From: JBCAWW01 sp039024315
GTDB taxonomy: Bacteria > Bacteroidota > Bacteroidia > J057
DNA: 49,428 nt
Direction: 5' to 3'
NCBI GenBank assembly: GCA_039024315.1
Contig: JBCCQN010000036.1
Location: 1-49,428 of the forward strand
Shown: positions 42,610 to 49,428 of the stretch, in pieces
How the letters are laid out: each line of letters begins with the position of its first letter
Numbering within the stretch: the stretch's first letter is position 1
Notes under the pieces: generated by a model
Databases searched by the model: none
Seen by the model: the letters and a program-made list of their open reading frames with translations, nothing else
Told to the model about the DNA's origin: nothing
Position numbers and translations under genes: made by a program

Positions 42610-44157
42610 ATGAAAAAAACGAATTATATAATCTGGGCGGTGGCAATCCTCCTCACTAGTATTTTGGGTTGCAAAAAGGAATATATACCGCCTGCAAATT
42701 CAGACTTTTCCGACGCTGTCGCTGGTGCTTCTGGCGAAAATCGGATTGAACGTGGAAACTCTACTTCCTTTATCGACATTTCACAAGGAGTCGTCAATCG
42801 TACTTGGGAAATCCCAGAGTCGGCTTCTATCGTTAATCTCGAAGGTAAAGAGCCGGCTGAGCTTGATATTGTCTTCGTCCAGTTTGATGAGCCTGGCTTG
42901 CAAACGGTAAGACTAATTTCAGAATTCAAAGACAGTAACGTAAAACTAGATACTACTTTTGAAGTAACGGTACTTGACTATGTGGATGCGAGTATCGATG
43001 TCGTAAATATTGATGCGGGCTTCTTCGAAGAAACGCCTACTCAAATTGAAATGTATGAAGGCGGTATCATTACATTTGCAGACTCTTCTGCAGGGGCACC
43101 AAACCGTCGCCAATGGTTTTTTGAAGGTGCTGATCCTGCCAAAGCAGGCGGGATTGATGTCACCGAAGATGGTCTAGTGCAATCTATCGCAGTACAATAT
43201 CCTGAGATTGGAATTTATGATGTTACCTTGATTTCATGGCGCCAATTCCCTACTGGAGAGCCTGATACCATCGTACTCGAAGACTACGTCAATGTGATCA
43301 AAAATATCGATCCTCCTTCGATCGTCAACATCACCGAAGACGAGGCTGGTATCATCCATCTCAACTATAATTTGGCTATGAAGATGTCTGGAGATTTGAT
43401 TCCCAACTTTAGCCTTATGGTCGATGATACGATGATGACAATTACTGAGATCTCGATCAACCCAGCTGATAATCGCGTCATCGATATTACTCCTGCTATG
43501 GATATCGATCATATCTCCAAAGTAGAGCTAAGCTACGACGGCAATGGGGACCTCAGTCGGGTAAACGATGTCGCTGCGGAGGCATTTATGGATGAGGTGG
43601 TCTCACTCAATCAGCCACTAAACCTCCTTGCCATGGCGGGTATTGACCCGAGCTTTGAAAATGGTAGCCTTGCTGGCTGGGATCCAACTATCATAGCAGC
43701 TAACGCTAATCCAATAACTAATAATTCTGGTGCTAGTGTAGAAATTGTGCCTAATGGTTACAACAGCAATAATGCTATGGTAGTACACGTCAATGCCAAC
43801 CAAGATCTAGGCGTAGATGAGAAAAACAACTTTAGAATCCATACTGATTACCTCGCTAGCCCACTACACTTTGAGGCAGGCAAGACTTACCGCCTAGAAT
43901 TTTGGTACAAAGTAGAAGGTGATGGTTTACAAGAAGTAACGGCTCGATATCATCAAGGAACTGGTTGGCCACCTGCATTAGCTGGTGGGTGGACCGGTGG
44001 AGCCTCCACCGATTGGAAGTTCCGCCGCATTACTTGGAATGGGCCTACCCCTGATGAGGTATTGGATGGTCGTCTGAGCTTGCAATTTATCAGTAAGACT
44101 AACAACCAAAGCGCAGCTGTCTACTATGACAATATTACCCTTTATGCATTAGATTAG
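42610..44157 (+). CDS. Surface lipoprotein with PKD-like domains and carbohydrate-binding-like C-terminus (SusE/F-position)
   Basis: The 515-residue protein has a lipoprotein signal ending LTSILGCKK and acidic residues just after it, as in exported surface lipoproteins. Two PKD-like beta domains follow (FIDISQGVVNRTWEIPESA; ITFADSSAGAPNRRQWFFEGADP), then an Ig-like region. The C-terminal CBM-like jelly roll (SFENGSLAGWDPT ... YRLEFWYKVEGD ... AAVYYDNITLYALD) resembles CBM4/9 modules. In PULs this position is held by SusE/F-like surface glycan-binding proteins, so it probably holds the polysaccharide for the GH86-like enzyme. No enzyme motif was seen. Confidence 0.8.
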   Translation: MKKTNYIIWAVAILLTSILGCKKEYIPPANSDFSDAVAGASGENRIERGNSTSFIDISQGVVNRTWEIPESASIVNLEGKEPAELDIVFVQFDEPGLQTVRLISEFKDSNVKLDTTFEVTVLDYVDASIDVVNIDAGFFEETPTQIEMYEGGIITFADSSAGAPNRRQWFFEGADPAKAGGIDVTEDGLVQSIAVQYPEIGIYDVTLISWRQFPTGEPDTIVLEDYVNVIKNIDPPSIVNITEDEAGIIHLNYNLAMKMSGDLIPNFSLMVDDTMMTITEISINPADNRVIDITPAMDIDHISKVELSYDGNGDLSRVNDVAAEAFMDEVVSLNQPLNLLAMAGIDPSFENGSLAGWDPTIIAANANPITNNSGASVEIVPNGYNSNNAMVVHVNANQDLGVDEKNNFRIHTDYLASPLHFEAGKTYRLEFWYKVEGDGLQEVTARYHQGTGWPPALAGGWTGGASTDWKFRRITWNGPTPDEVLDGRLSLQFISKTNNQSAAVYYDNITLYALD

Positions 44158-44173
44158 GCTTATTAATTCATAA

Positions 44174-44216
44174 GTAGCCCAGCGAACGGGCTGGGCTACC
44201 CTTTCCTTTTTTCATT
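44174..44216 (+). terminator. Intrinsic terminator within the PUL
   Basis: Arms GTAGCCCAGC (44174-44183) and GCTGGGCTAC (44190-44199) pair perfectly around a 6-nt loop, followed by CCTTTCCTTTTTT. It lies 17 nt after the SusE/F-position gene and 38 nt before the glycosidase start. It should separate or attenuate expression of enzymes relative to susCD. Confidence 0.8.
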
Positions 44217-44236
44217 CAATAGCTACTACCTATCTC

Positions 44237-46396
44237 ATGTTTAGTCGTGCGATCAAGCTCATACTGACTTTTGGTCTTCTTGGAGTATTTTACACTCCGT
44301 GCAACGCTCAGACTCTTGTCTCTGTGGACTTCAAAAAGCAGCGTTTTGTTGGTAATAGCTCTGCTTTTGATCGGGCGAAATATATCAATCTTCATGGGGA
44401 CTTTTCGAGTAATTATAATGCTCAAGAGCTTACCTACATGGTCGATACGCTGGGGATCAACTTTGGCCGTAATCTAGGTAATATCCGTTGGATTATGAGT
44501 CAACATAGTGCTGATTCTAATAATCCGGATTTTCCTGATGCAAATGGTGTTCTCACTGCTGGAAATGACAACAGAACCAGTTTCCACAACAACACAACGA
44601 TAAAAGCTTACAATACCGACCAAATTGTATACACCTCACATATTACGCCCCTATATCCCAATCCAGTAACTGCTGCCAATCCTCCCTCGGGATATGTGCC
44701 AATCAGCAATGCTGGGGCAGCCTCTTTTCTAAGGCAATTTTTTGAAACTCATTTCGCTGCTGATGCTAGTTTGCCTGGTAAATTGAGGCCGGCTTATTAT
44801 GAGGTGATGAACGAACCCTTTGTCCACCGCTTTGAGCTAAATACCAATGTAACGGACATGTCCCTTTTCCAAGCGGTGGTTGCAGATACATTACATACAG
44901 CCTTTCCTAATATGAAGGTTGGTGGCCCAGTCTCTGCGTGGCCTGAGTACGAACGCAATGACTTTGGTCAATGGGATGCTACTATGAAAACCTTCATAGA
45001 TGTTGCCGGAGCAAAAATGGATTTTATCTCCATTCATTTTTATGACACCCCTGCTGATTTCACAGAACGAGGGAGTCTGCGAGTAGGTAGTAATGTGGAA
45101 GCGATTCTCGACCTAATTGAAAGCTACACCAAACTAAAATTTGGCTCACCTACTCCCCTGATGGTTTCTGAATATGGAGCTTGCTGTGGAGGGCAGGGTT
45201 GGGATGGCGCTTACGCTGAATATCGGGATTGGCGTATCCTTAAATCTGTCAACGCAATGATGATGACGTTTCTCAAGCGTCAAAACCGCCTTGAAAAAAG
45301 CATTCCCTTTATCGTAGGCAAAGCCAAATGGTGGCTCAACAATAATCCCGACCCTTATCCCTATGTTCTGTATCATCCTGACGGAAATGGCTGGAAAACC
45401 ACTCATCTAGTCAAATGGTATGAGTTCTGGCAAAATGTAGAAGGTAAACGGGTAGCCATAAGTAGTGGCGATCCTGATATTCAGCTAGAGGCTTTTGTAC
45501 AAGCGCAAAAAGGCTATATCTACCTTAATAATTTCGAAGCAAATCCACACGATATAAGCCTTCAACTAGAACAGCTTTCTTCGGCCGATATCAGTGAGAT
45601 ACATTTACGTCGTCTCTATTTAGATGAGAATACACAAGCCCCAGTCTTACAATTTGATACTCTTTCGGCTAGTCCAAGCCAATTAACTCTCAAAGCCGAA
45701 GAGTCGGTCATGCTTGAAATTATTTTTACTAACTCCCTCACACAAAACGATACCATTTGGGAGGATCGTTTTTTTGCCCAAGAGTATTTGCAGCCTATCA
45801 ATGCTGGGCAAACTTGTTCTTTTAATTTTTCCAGTGTTTCTACCCCTAGCTCAGGGACAGCGAGTTTGCGCATGAGTGTGGGACGCGCTCACGGACTATC
45901 GCTCCAACCCCAAGTAAGTATCAATGGTAATAATATACCTGTACCTACGGACTGGATGGGCTACGATCAATTGACGAGACAAAATTTCTTTGGTATGATT
46001 GAAGTGCCCTTTGATGTGGCTTTACTTAGTCCCCAAACCGAAGTCAAAATCACCTTTCCTGATAACGGTGGCCGTATCGCCTCGGCGATCTTGAGTCTAA
46101 GCTCGTCTGAGATTACGGTTACAGACTTAGAGCCTCCTATCAATAGCGCTAGTCTAAGCGTTTTTCCCAATCCTGCCTCAGAGCAAATAGAAATTCTCAT
46201 TCCGGAGGCGCTACAAGACTCCTTCGAAATCAAGCTTATGGATATCAAAGGCAAAACATGCCTTAATCAACAATATAAAACAAGCAGTAGCCAAAATGCT
46301 GTCCAGCTAAAGCTAGATAATATACCGGCGGGGATTTATCTGCTAAGTTTGCAAAGTGATAAAATAAACCTCAGTAAGAAGCTGATTATCCAATGA
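44237..46396 (+). CDS. GH86-like glycoside hydrolase (agarase/porphyranase type) with T9SS sorting domain
   Basis: The 719-residue protein has a signal peptide ending NAQ and a TIM-barrel region. The probable acid/base is E193 in YYEVMNEPFVHR and the nucleophile E312 in MVSEYGACCGG, with FISIHFYDTP between them, as in GH86 and related clan A families. Two beta-sandwich domains follow, and then a T9SS type A sorting domain (SLSVFPNPASEQIEIL ... AGIYLLSLQSDKINLSKKLIIQ). GH86 members cut agar or porphyran at internal beta-1,4 bonds. Being secreted, it would start depolymerisation outside the cell. The GH86 assignment is from pattern memory; GH39/GH30-like alternatives remain. Confidence 0.65.
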   Translation: MFSRAIKLILTFGLLGVFYTPCNAQTLVSVDFKKQRFVGNSSAFDRAKYINLHGDFSSNYNAQELTYMVDTLGINFGRNLGNIRWIMSQHSADSNNPDFPDANGVLTAGNDNRTSFHNNTTIKAYNTDQIVYTSHITPLYPNPVTAANPPSGYVPISNAGAASFLRQFFETHFAADASLPGKLRPAYYEVMNEPFVHRFELNTNVTDMSLFQAVVADTLHTAFPNMKVGGPVSAWPEYERNDFGQWDATMKTFIDVAGAKMDFISIHFYDTPADFTERGSLRVGSNVEAILDLIESYTKLKFGSPTPLMVSEYGACCGGQGWDGAYAEYRDWRILKSVNAMMMTFLKRQNRLEKSIPFIVGKAKWWLNNNPDPYPYVLYHPDGNGWKTTHLVKWYEFWQNVEGKRVAISSGDPDIQLEAFVQAQKGYIYLNNFEANPHDISLQLEQLSSADISEIHLRRLYLDENTQAPVLQFDTLSASPSQLTLKAEESVMLEIIFTNSLTQNDTIWEDRFFAQEYLQPINAGQTCSFNFSSVSTPSSGTASLRMSVGRAHGLSLQPQVSINGNNIPVPTDWMGYDQLTRQNFFGMIEVPFDVALLSPQTEVKITFPDNGGRIASAILSLSSSEITVTDLEPPINSASLSVFPNPASEQIEILIPEALQDSFEIKLMDIKGKTCLNQQYKTSSSQNAVQLKLDNIPAGIYLLSLQSDKINLSKKLIIQ

Positions 46397-46412
46397 TCTA
46401 AAACGTTCCAGC

Positions 46413-47957
46413 ATGGACAAAAAAACTCAAAATATCGCTTCTTACTGTTTGGGTCTGCTTGGCCTAGGGATACTAGCGTTCGGCTGTGCCGAAAAAATAA
46501 ATACAACGCTCGACCATCGTCCCCCTAATATCGTCATCATTTACGTCGATGATTTAGGCTATGGAGACCTGGGTGCTTATGGTGCTAAAGGAGTGGCTAC
46601 CCCTGCGGTAGATCGAATGGCAGCCAATGGGATTCGCTACACGGATGCGCATAGCGCGGCGGCTACCTGTACCCCTTCTCGATATGCTTTACTGACGGGA
46701 GAATTTGCCTTTCGTAGGCAGGCTCAGGTCCTTAAAGGCGATGCCCCCTTATTGATCGAACCTAATTCCTATACTTTGCCAGCCATGTTGCAAAAGGCCG
46801 GCTATCGTACGGGGATCGTGGGAAAGTGGCATTTGGGACTAGGTAATGGCGAGCTTGATTGGAATACTGCCGTCAAACCGGGACCGCTTGAAGTAGGCTT
46901 TGATTATTCCTTTTTGTTGCCAGCTACTGGTGATCGAGTGCCATGTGTCTATCTCGAAAACCATCATATCGTTGCCTTAGACCCTACAGATCCGATTGTG
47001 GTGAGTTATGATGAGCCGCTGCGCGAACGATTGGTCGCCAGTGAAAACCCCGACTCTGTCAGATATATCGGTGATCCCCAACACAGCAATACTACCATCA
47101 ATGGCGTTGGCCGCATTGGCTATATGAGTGGGGGAGAATCAGCCCTATGGGTGGATGAAGACTTTCCTGATATCTTTACACAGAAGGCTAAGGATTTTAT
47201 CACTGCTTCGCAGAACGCACCCTTCTTCCTCTTCTTCTCGCTGCATGATATTCATGTTCCAAGACTCCCAGCTGAGCGTTTCCAAGGTCAAAGCAGCATG
47301 GGCCTGCGCGGAGACGCCATCGCTCAAATGGACTGGATGAGTGGCGAGATCATCAAGCAACTCGAAGCCCTCAATCTCGCCCAAGAGACCCTCCTTATTC
47401 TCACCTCTGACAATGGGCCAGTACTCAACGACGGTTATGAAGATCAAGCGGTTGAATTGCTTGGCGGGCATGATCCAGCTGGCGGCTTTCGAGGGGGGAA
47501 ATACAGTGCCTTTGAAGCCGGAACTCGCGTGCCGATGATTGCTTATTGGCCTGGGCGTATCCAAGCGGGTGTTAGCTCCGCCCTGATCAATCAAACGGAC
47601 CTTTATGCCTCTATTGCTGCTCTGCTCGAAAAGCCCTTGGCAAAAGTAGAAGCTATTGATAGCCAGAATGTATTGCCCGCTTTGCTAAACGCTGAAAATC
47701 CAGGAACAGAATACCTCCTAGAGGAATCCTTAACCCTTGGCCTGCGCCATGGGGATTGGAAATATATCGAAGCCAGTAACATTGCTGGGGCGTGGATTGC
47801 CAGCAAAGGCATAGAAGGCGGTTTGCTGCCTCAAGCGCAATTGTATAACCTCTCCCAGGACCCACGCGAACAAAACAATCTTGCCGCCCAAGAGCCTGAA
47901 CGAATAAAGGCTATGCAAGCCAAAATCGATGAAATAAGACTACAAAAAACGAGATAA
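46413..47957 (+). CDS. S1-family sulfatase, lipoprotein
   Basis: The 514-residue protein has a lipoprotein signal (GILAFGC at about residues 19-25). The sulfatase metal-site start NIVIIYVDDLGYGDLGAYG follows, and the formylglycine motif CTPSR has C86 as the residue converted to formylglycine by a maturase. GKWHLG, HDIHVPRLP and a late TSDNGP complete the S1 pattern. It removes sulfate esters, probably from oligosaccharides in the periplasm or at the surface. It starts 17 nt after the GH86-like gene and is followed 4 nt later by a glycosidase, so all three are co-expressed. A maturase (anSME) is not in the window. Confidence 0.9.
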   Translation: MDKKTQNIASYCLGLLGLGILAFGCAEKINTTLDHRPPNIVIIYVDDLGYGDLGAYGAKGVATPAVDRMAANGIRYTDAHSAAATCTPSRYALLTGEFAFRRQAQVLKGDAPLLIEPNSYTLPAMLQKAGYRTGIVGKWHLGLGNGELDWNTAVKPGPLEVGFDYSFLLPATGDRVPCVYLENHHIVALDPTDPIVVSYDEPLRERLVASENPDSVRYIGDPQHSNTTINGVGRIGYMSGGESALWVDEDFPDIFTQKAKDFITASQNAPFFLFFSLHDIHVPRLPAERFQGQSSMGLRGDAIAQMDWMSGEIIKQLEALNLAQETLLILTSDNGPVLNDGYEDQAVELLGGHDPAGGFRGGKYSAFEAGTRVPMIAYWPGRIQAGVSSALINQTDLYASIAALLEKPLAKVEAIDSQNVLPALLNAENPGTEYLLEESLTLGLRHGDWKYIEASNIAGAWIASKGIEGGLLPQAQLYNLSQDPREQNNLAAQEPERIKAMQAKIDEIRLQKTR

Positions 47958-47961
47958 TAGC

Positions 47962-49044
47962 ATGAAAAGAAGGGAATTTGTCAAAAACTCGATGCTACTC
48001 GGAGCCAGCACTTCGCTGCTCTCTCTCCCTCATGATTTGAGTGCCTATACCGCCGACACTGGCCCACTCGAAGAGTCTTGGTTTTGTAAGAGCCTAGACA
48101 AAAAAGGCCACCGCATTTTGCATGATCAGGCGGGTTGGAATGTCTGGGGCTGCTCTCCCATCTATGGTGAAGATGGTCGGGTACATGTTTTCTTTTCGCG
48201 CTGGCCCGGTGATCATGGCAATTGGCTGAGCAAGAGTGAGATCGCCCATGCCGTCGCCGATAAACCAGAAGGGCCTTACAAAGTCTTAGGCACGGTACTC
48301 AAAGGCCGTGGTGAAGGCTATTGGGATGCGGATACTATCCATAACCCTACCGTACATAAAGTAGGCGACCGCTACGTCATGGTTTATATCGGTAACTCCA
48401 TGGCAGGGGGGCAAATGTGGCGGGACAGAGCCCAATATGCCAATACCCAGAAGATTGGGATTGCGGTAGCTGACTCCCTAGATGGGCCTTGGACTCGTGT
48501 TTCCGACGAGCCCATTATCAATACCTCCGCTAATCCTCGCAATTGGGACTCCTACTGTGTGGTCAACCCCTCCCTGCTTCTGCACCCTAACGGGCAGTTT
48601 TGGCTATACTATCGCGCCTGGGATCGAGACAATGATGATATGCGCAAAACCGGTCTCGCGATCTCAGATAAGCTAGAAGGGCCTTATATCAAGTATGAAA
48701 ATAACCCCATCATTGATAATCAGAAGTACAAGAAAAAAGCTCAATGTGAAGATCCTTACTTTTTTCACTATGAAGGCAAATTTCATTGCGTGATCAAGGA
48801 TATGGGCCTCCGCAATTATCACAGTGGCCTATACTTCCAGTCTGAAGATGGGATGCAATGGTCCAAACCAACACAGGCCTACCACTTATCGACTCATTAC
48901 TTTGATGAACCCGAAAAACAGCGCTTTGAGCGTCCCCAAATCCTCATGAAGGATGGCAAACCAGATTACCTCTTTTGTGCCTTGATGGGGGGACCTCATA
49001 ACTCTTCAGGCGCATGTCTAAAAATACATTTAAGCCAAGAGTAA
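47962..49044 (+). CDS. Five-bladed beta-propeller glycoside hydrolase (GH43/GH117-like), probable Tat substrate
   Basis: The 360-residue protein begins MKRREFVKNSMLLGAST, a twin-arginine signal (RREFVK plus hydrophobic stretch). The fold is a GH43-like propeller with repeating VHVFFSRWP, GVA/GIAVADSLDGPWTRV, NPSLLLHPNGQFWLYYRA and ISDKLEGPYIKYENNP segments. Acidic candidates for catalysis include D in YWDADTIHNPT and E in QCEDPYFFHYEG. GH117 enzymes (alpha-1,3-anhydro-L-galactosidases) have this size and occur in agar/porphyran loci, which would fit the context. The exact family is not certain. A copy of the dispersed element begins at its stop codon. Confidence 0.7.
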   Translation: MKRREFVKNSMLLGASTSLLSLPHDLSAYTADTGPLEESWFCKSLDKKGHRILHDQAGWNVWGCSPIYGEDGRVHVFFSRWPGDHGNWLSKSEIAHAVADKPEGPYKVLGTVLKGRGEGYWDADTIHNPTVHKVGDRYVMVYIGNSMAGGQMWRDRAQYANTQKIGIAVADSLDGPWTRVSDEPIINTSANPRNWDSYCVVNPSLLLHPNGQFWLYYRAWDRDNDDMRKTGLAISDKLEGPYIKYENNPIIDNQKYKKKAQCEDPYFFHYEGKFHCVIKDMGLRNYHSGLYFQSEDGMQWSKPTQAYHLSTHYFDEPEKQRFERPQILMKDGKPDYLFCALMGGPHNSSGACLKIHLSQE

Positions 49045-49139
49045 AAAGTATTAAGGACAAAGAAAAATGGTCTTGAAAACACAAATAGCCCAATTTCTGA
49101 AAGTCTTAGTACAGGATACTTTTATCTCAGTACTTATAA
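49041..49139 (-). repeat. Dispersed AGTACTTA-ended element, copy E
   Basis: On the minus strand it reads CTTATAAGTACTGAGATAAAAG, TATCC, GGGCTATTTG, CAAGACC and TTTTTCTTTGTCC, following copies A and B without the core palindrome. It begins at the stop codon of the propeller gene. Confidence 0.55.
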
Positions 49140-49212
49140 GAAATGCATAATAGTAGTCAGTTTGGTTTCCGAAATGTTCGGACATACCTAAGTTAGTATT
49201 TTAGTTAGTCGT

Positions 49213-49248
49213 GCGGTGTCGTGTTAGTAGGCGGCACCGCCATCTTTT
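49213..49248 (+). terminator. Stem-loop upstream of the last sulfatase gene
   Basis: A 9-bp stem with one G-T pair (49213-49221 with 49232-49240), 10-nt loop, followed by CATCTTTT. It is either a terminator for the upstream operon or a leader structure for the sulfatase that starts 30 nt later. Confidence 0.5.
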
Positions 49249-49270
49249 GCCTCTGTACATTCCTTTCACA

Positions 49271-49428
49271 ATGAAATACCTTACTGTATTACTGCTATCT
49301 CTTTTTGGTTTGGCCGGCTGCGCCGAACGCTCATCTCAAGAAGCTTCCCTTCCCAATATTGTCTTTCTTTTTGCCGATGATCTGACCTATCAGGCGATCC
49401 ATGCTCTGGGTAATGAAACCATCAAAAC
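49271..49428 (+). CDS. S1-family sulfatase lipoprotein, N-terminal fragment cut by window end
   Basis: Only 52 codons are visible from ATG 49271. They show a lipoprotein signal (MKYLTVLLLSLFGLAGC), then PNIVFLFADDLTYQAIHALGN, the metal-binding start of an S1 sulfatase with the DD pair. The formylglycine motif lies beyond the edge. It extends the PUL and is the second sulfatase, probably of different regiospecificity. A REP-like hairpin sequence overlaps the lipobox codons (49315-49333). Confidence 0.8.
   Translation, partial: MKYLTVLLLSLFGLAGCAERSSQEASLPNIVFLFADDLTYQAIHALGNETIK

Overview
The window looks like a chromosomal segment of a marine, polysaccharide-degrading member of the Bacteroidota, probably of the Saprospiria/Lewinella type. 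The signs are SusC/SusD pairs, hybrid two-component regulators with AraC outputs, secreted enzymes with type IX secretion (T9SS) sorting domains, DUF5916 and DUF3526 proteins, and promoters of the Bacteroidota form (TTG, about 19 nt, TAnnTTTG). No rRNA, tRNA, CRISPR array, prophage or intact transposase gene was seen. The genus is inferred from gene content only.

Region 1 (1-5.1 kb, minus strand): the start of a secreted tail-fibre-like protein with a peptidase S74 chaperone domain, then a soluble REC-histidine kinase-REC-AraC hybrid regulator. Region 2 (5.3-20.7 kb): a zinc-homeostasis island. A Fur-family repressor (read as Zur) is encoded at 17745-18128. Four copies of a palindrome of the form TTGCAAC-NNN-GTTGCAA sit on recognisable promoters. 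These head (i) a seven-gene operon at 5383-13628 (NosF-like ABC ATPase, two ABC-2 permeases, an AstE-like metallohydrolase, a DUF5916 envelope protein, a COG0523/CobW GTPase and a MerC-like protein), (ii) a four-gene operon at 14071-17512 (LolD/MacB-like ATPase, FtsX-type permease with a 42-bp tandem-repeat histidine array, DUF3299 and DUF1826), and (iii) the divergent zur and YciC-like COG0523 gene. An LCIB-type (theta) carbonic anhydrase follows. The genes together suggest a zinc-starvation response with two envelope ABC machines, two metallochaperone GTPases and a spare zinc enzyme.

Region 3 (21-29.4 kb) is mixed: a DUF418 membrane protein, a DUF885 lipoprotein, a T9SS-secreted endonuclease/exonuclease/phosphatase protein, a GH16 laminarinase-like enzyme with PKD-like repeats, and an unrecognised 282-residue protein. 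Region 4 (30-49.4 kb) is a polysaccharide utilisation locus: tagaturonate reductase, an L-fucose/L-galactose-dehydrogenase-like SDR, a giant HTCS regulator, a COG1063 zinc dehydrogenase, SusC, SusD, a surface lipoprotein with a carbohydrate-binding C-terminus, a GH86-like enzyme, two S1 sulfatases (the second cut by the window edge) and a beta-propeller glycosidase. The set fits a sulfated red-algal galactan such as porphyran, with an oxidative L-galactose route (L-galactose, L-galactonate, D-tagaturonate, D-altronate). That substrate is inferred.

Two dispersed repeat families run through the window. One is a 19-nt REP-like unit: a 4-bp stem, a 3-nt loop and then AACGCTTA. Its stem sequence changes from copy to copy with compensating bases, and it is often arranged as inverted pairs. 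The other is a roughly 100-125-bp intergenic element with AGTACTTA inverted ends, some copies carrying a CCCGATAGCTATCGGG core.
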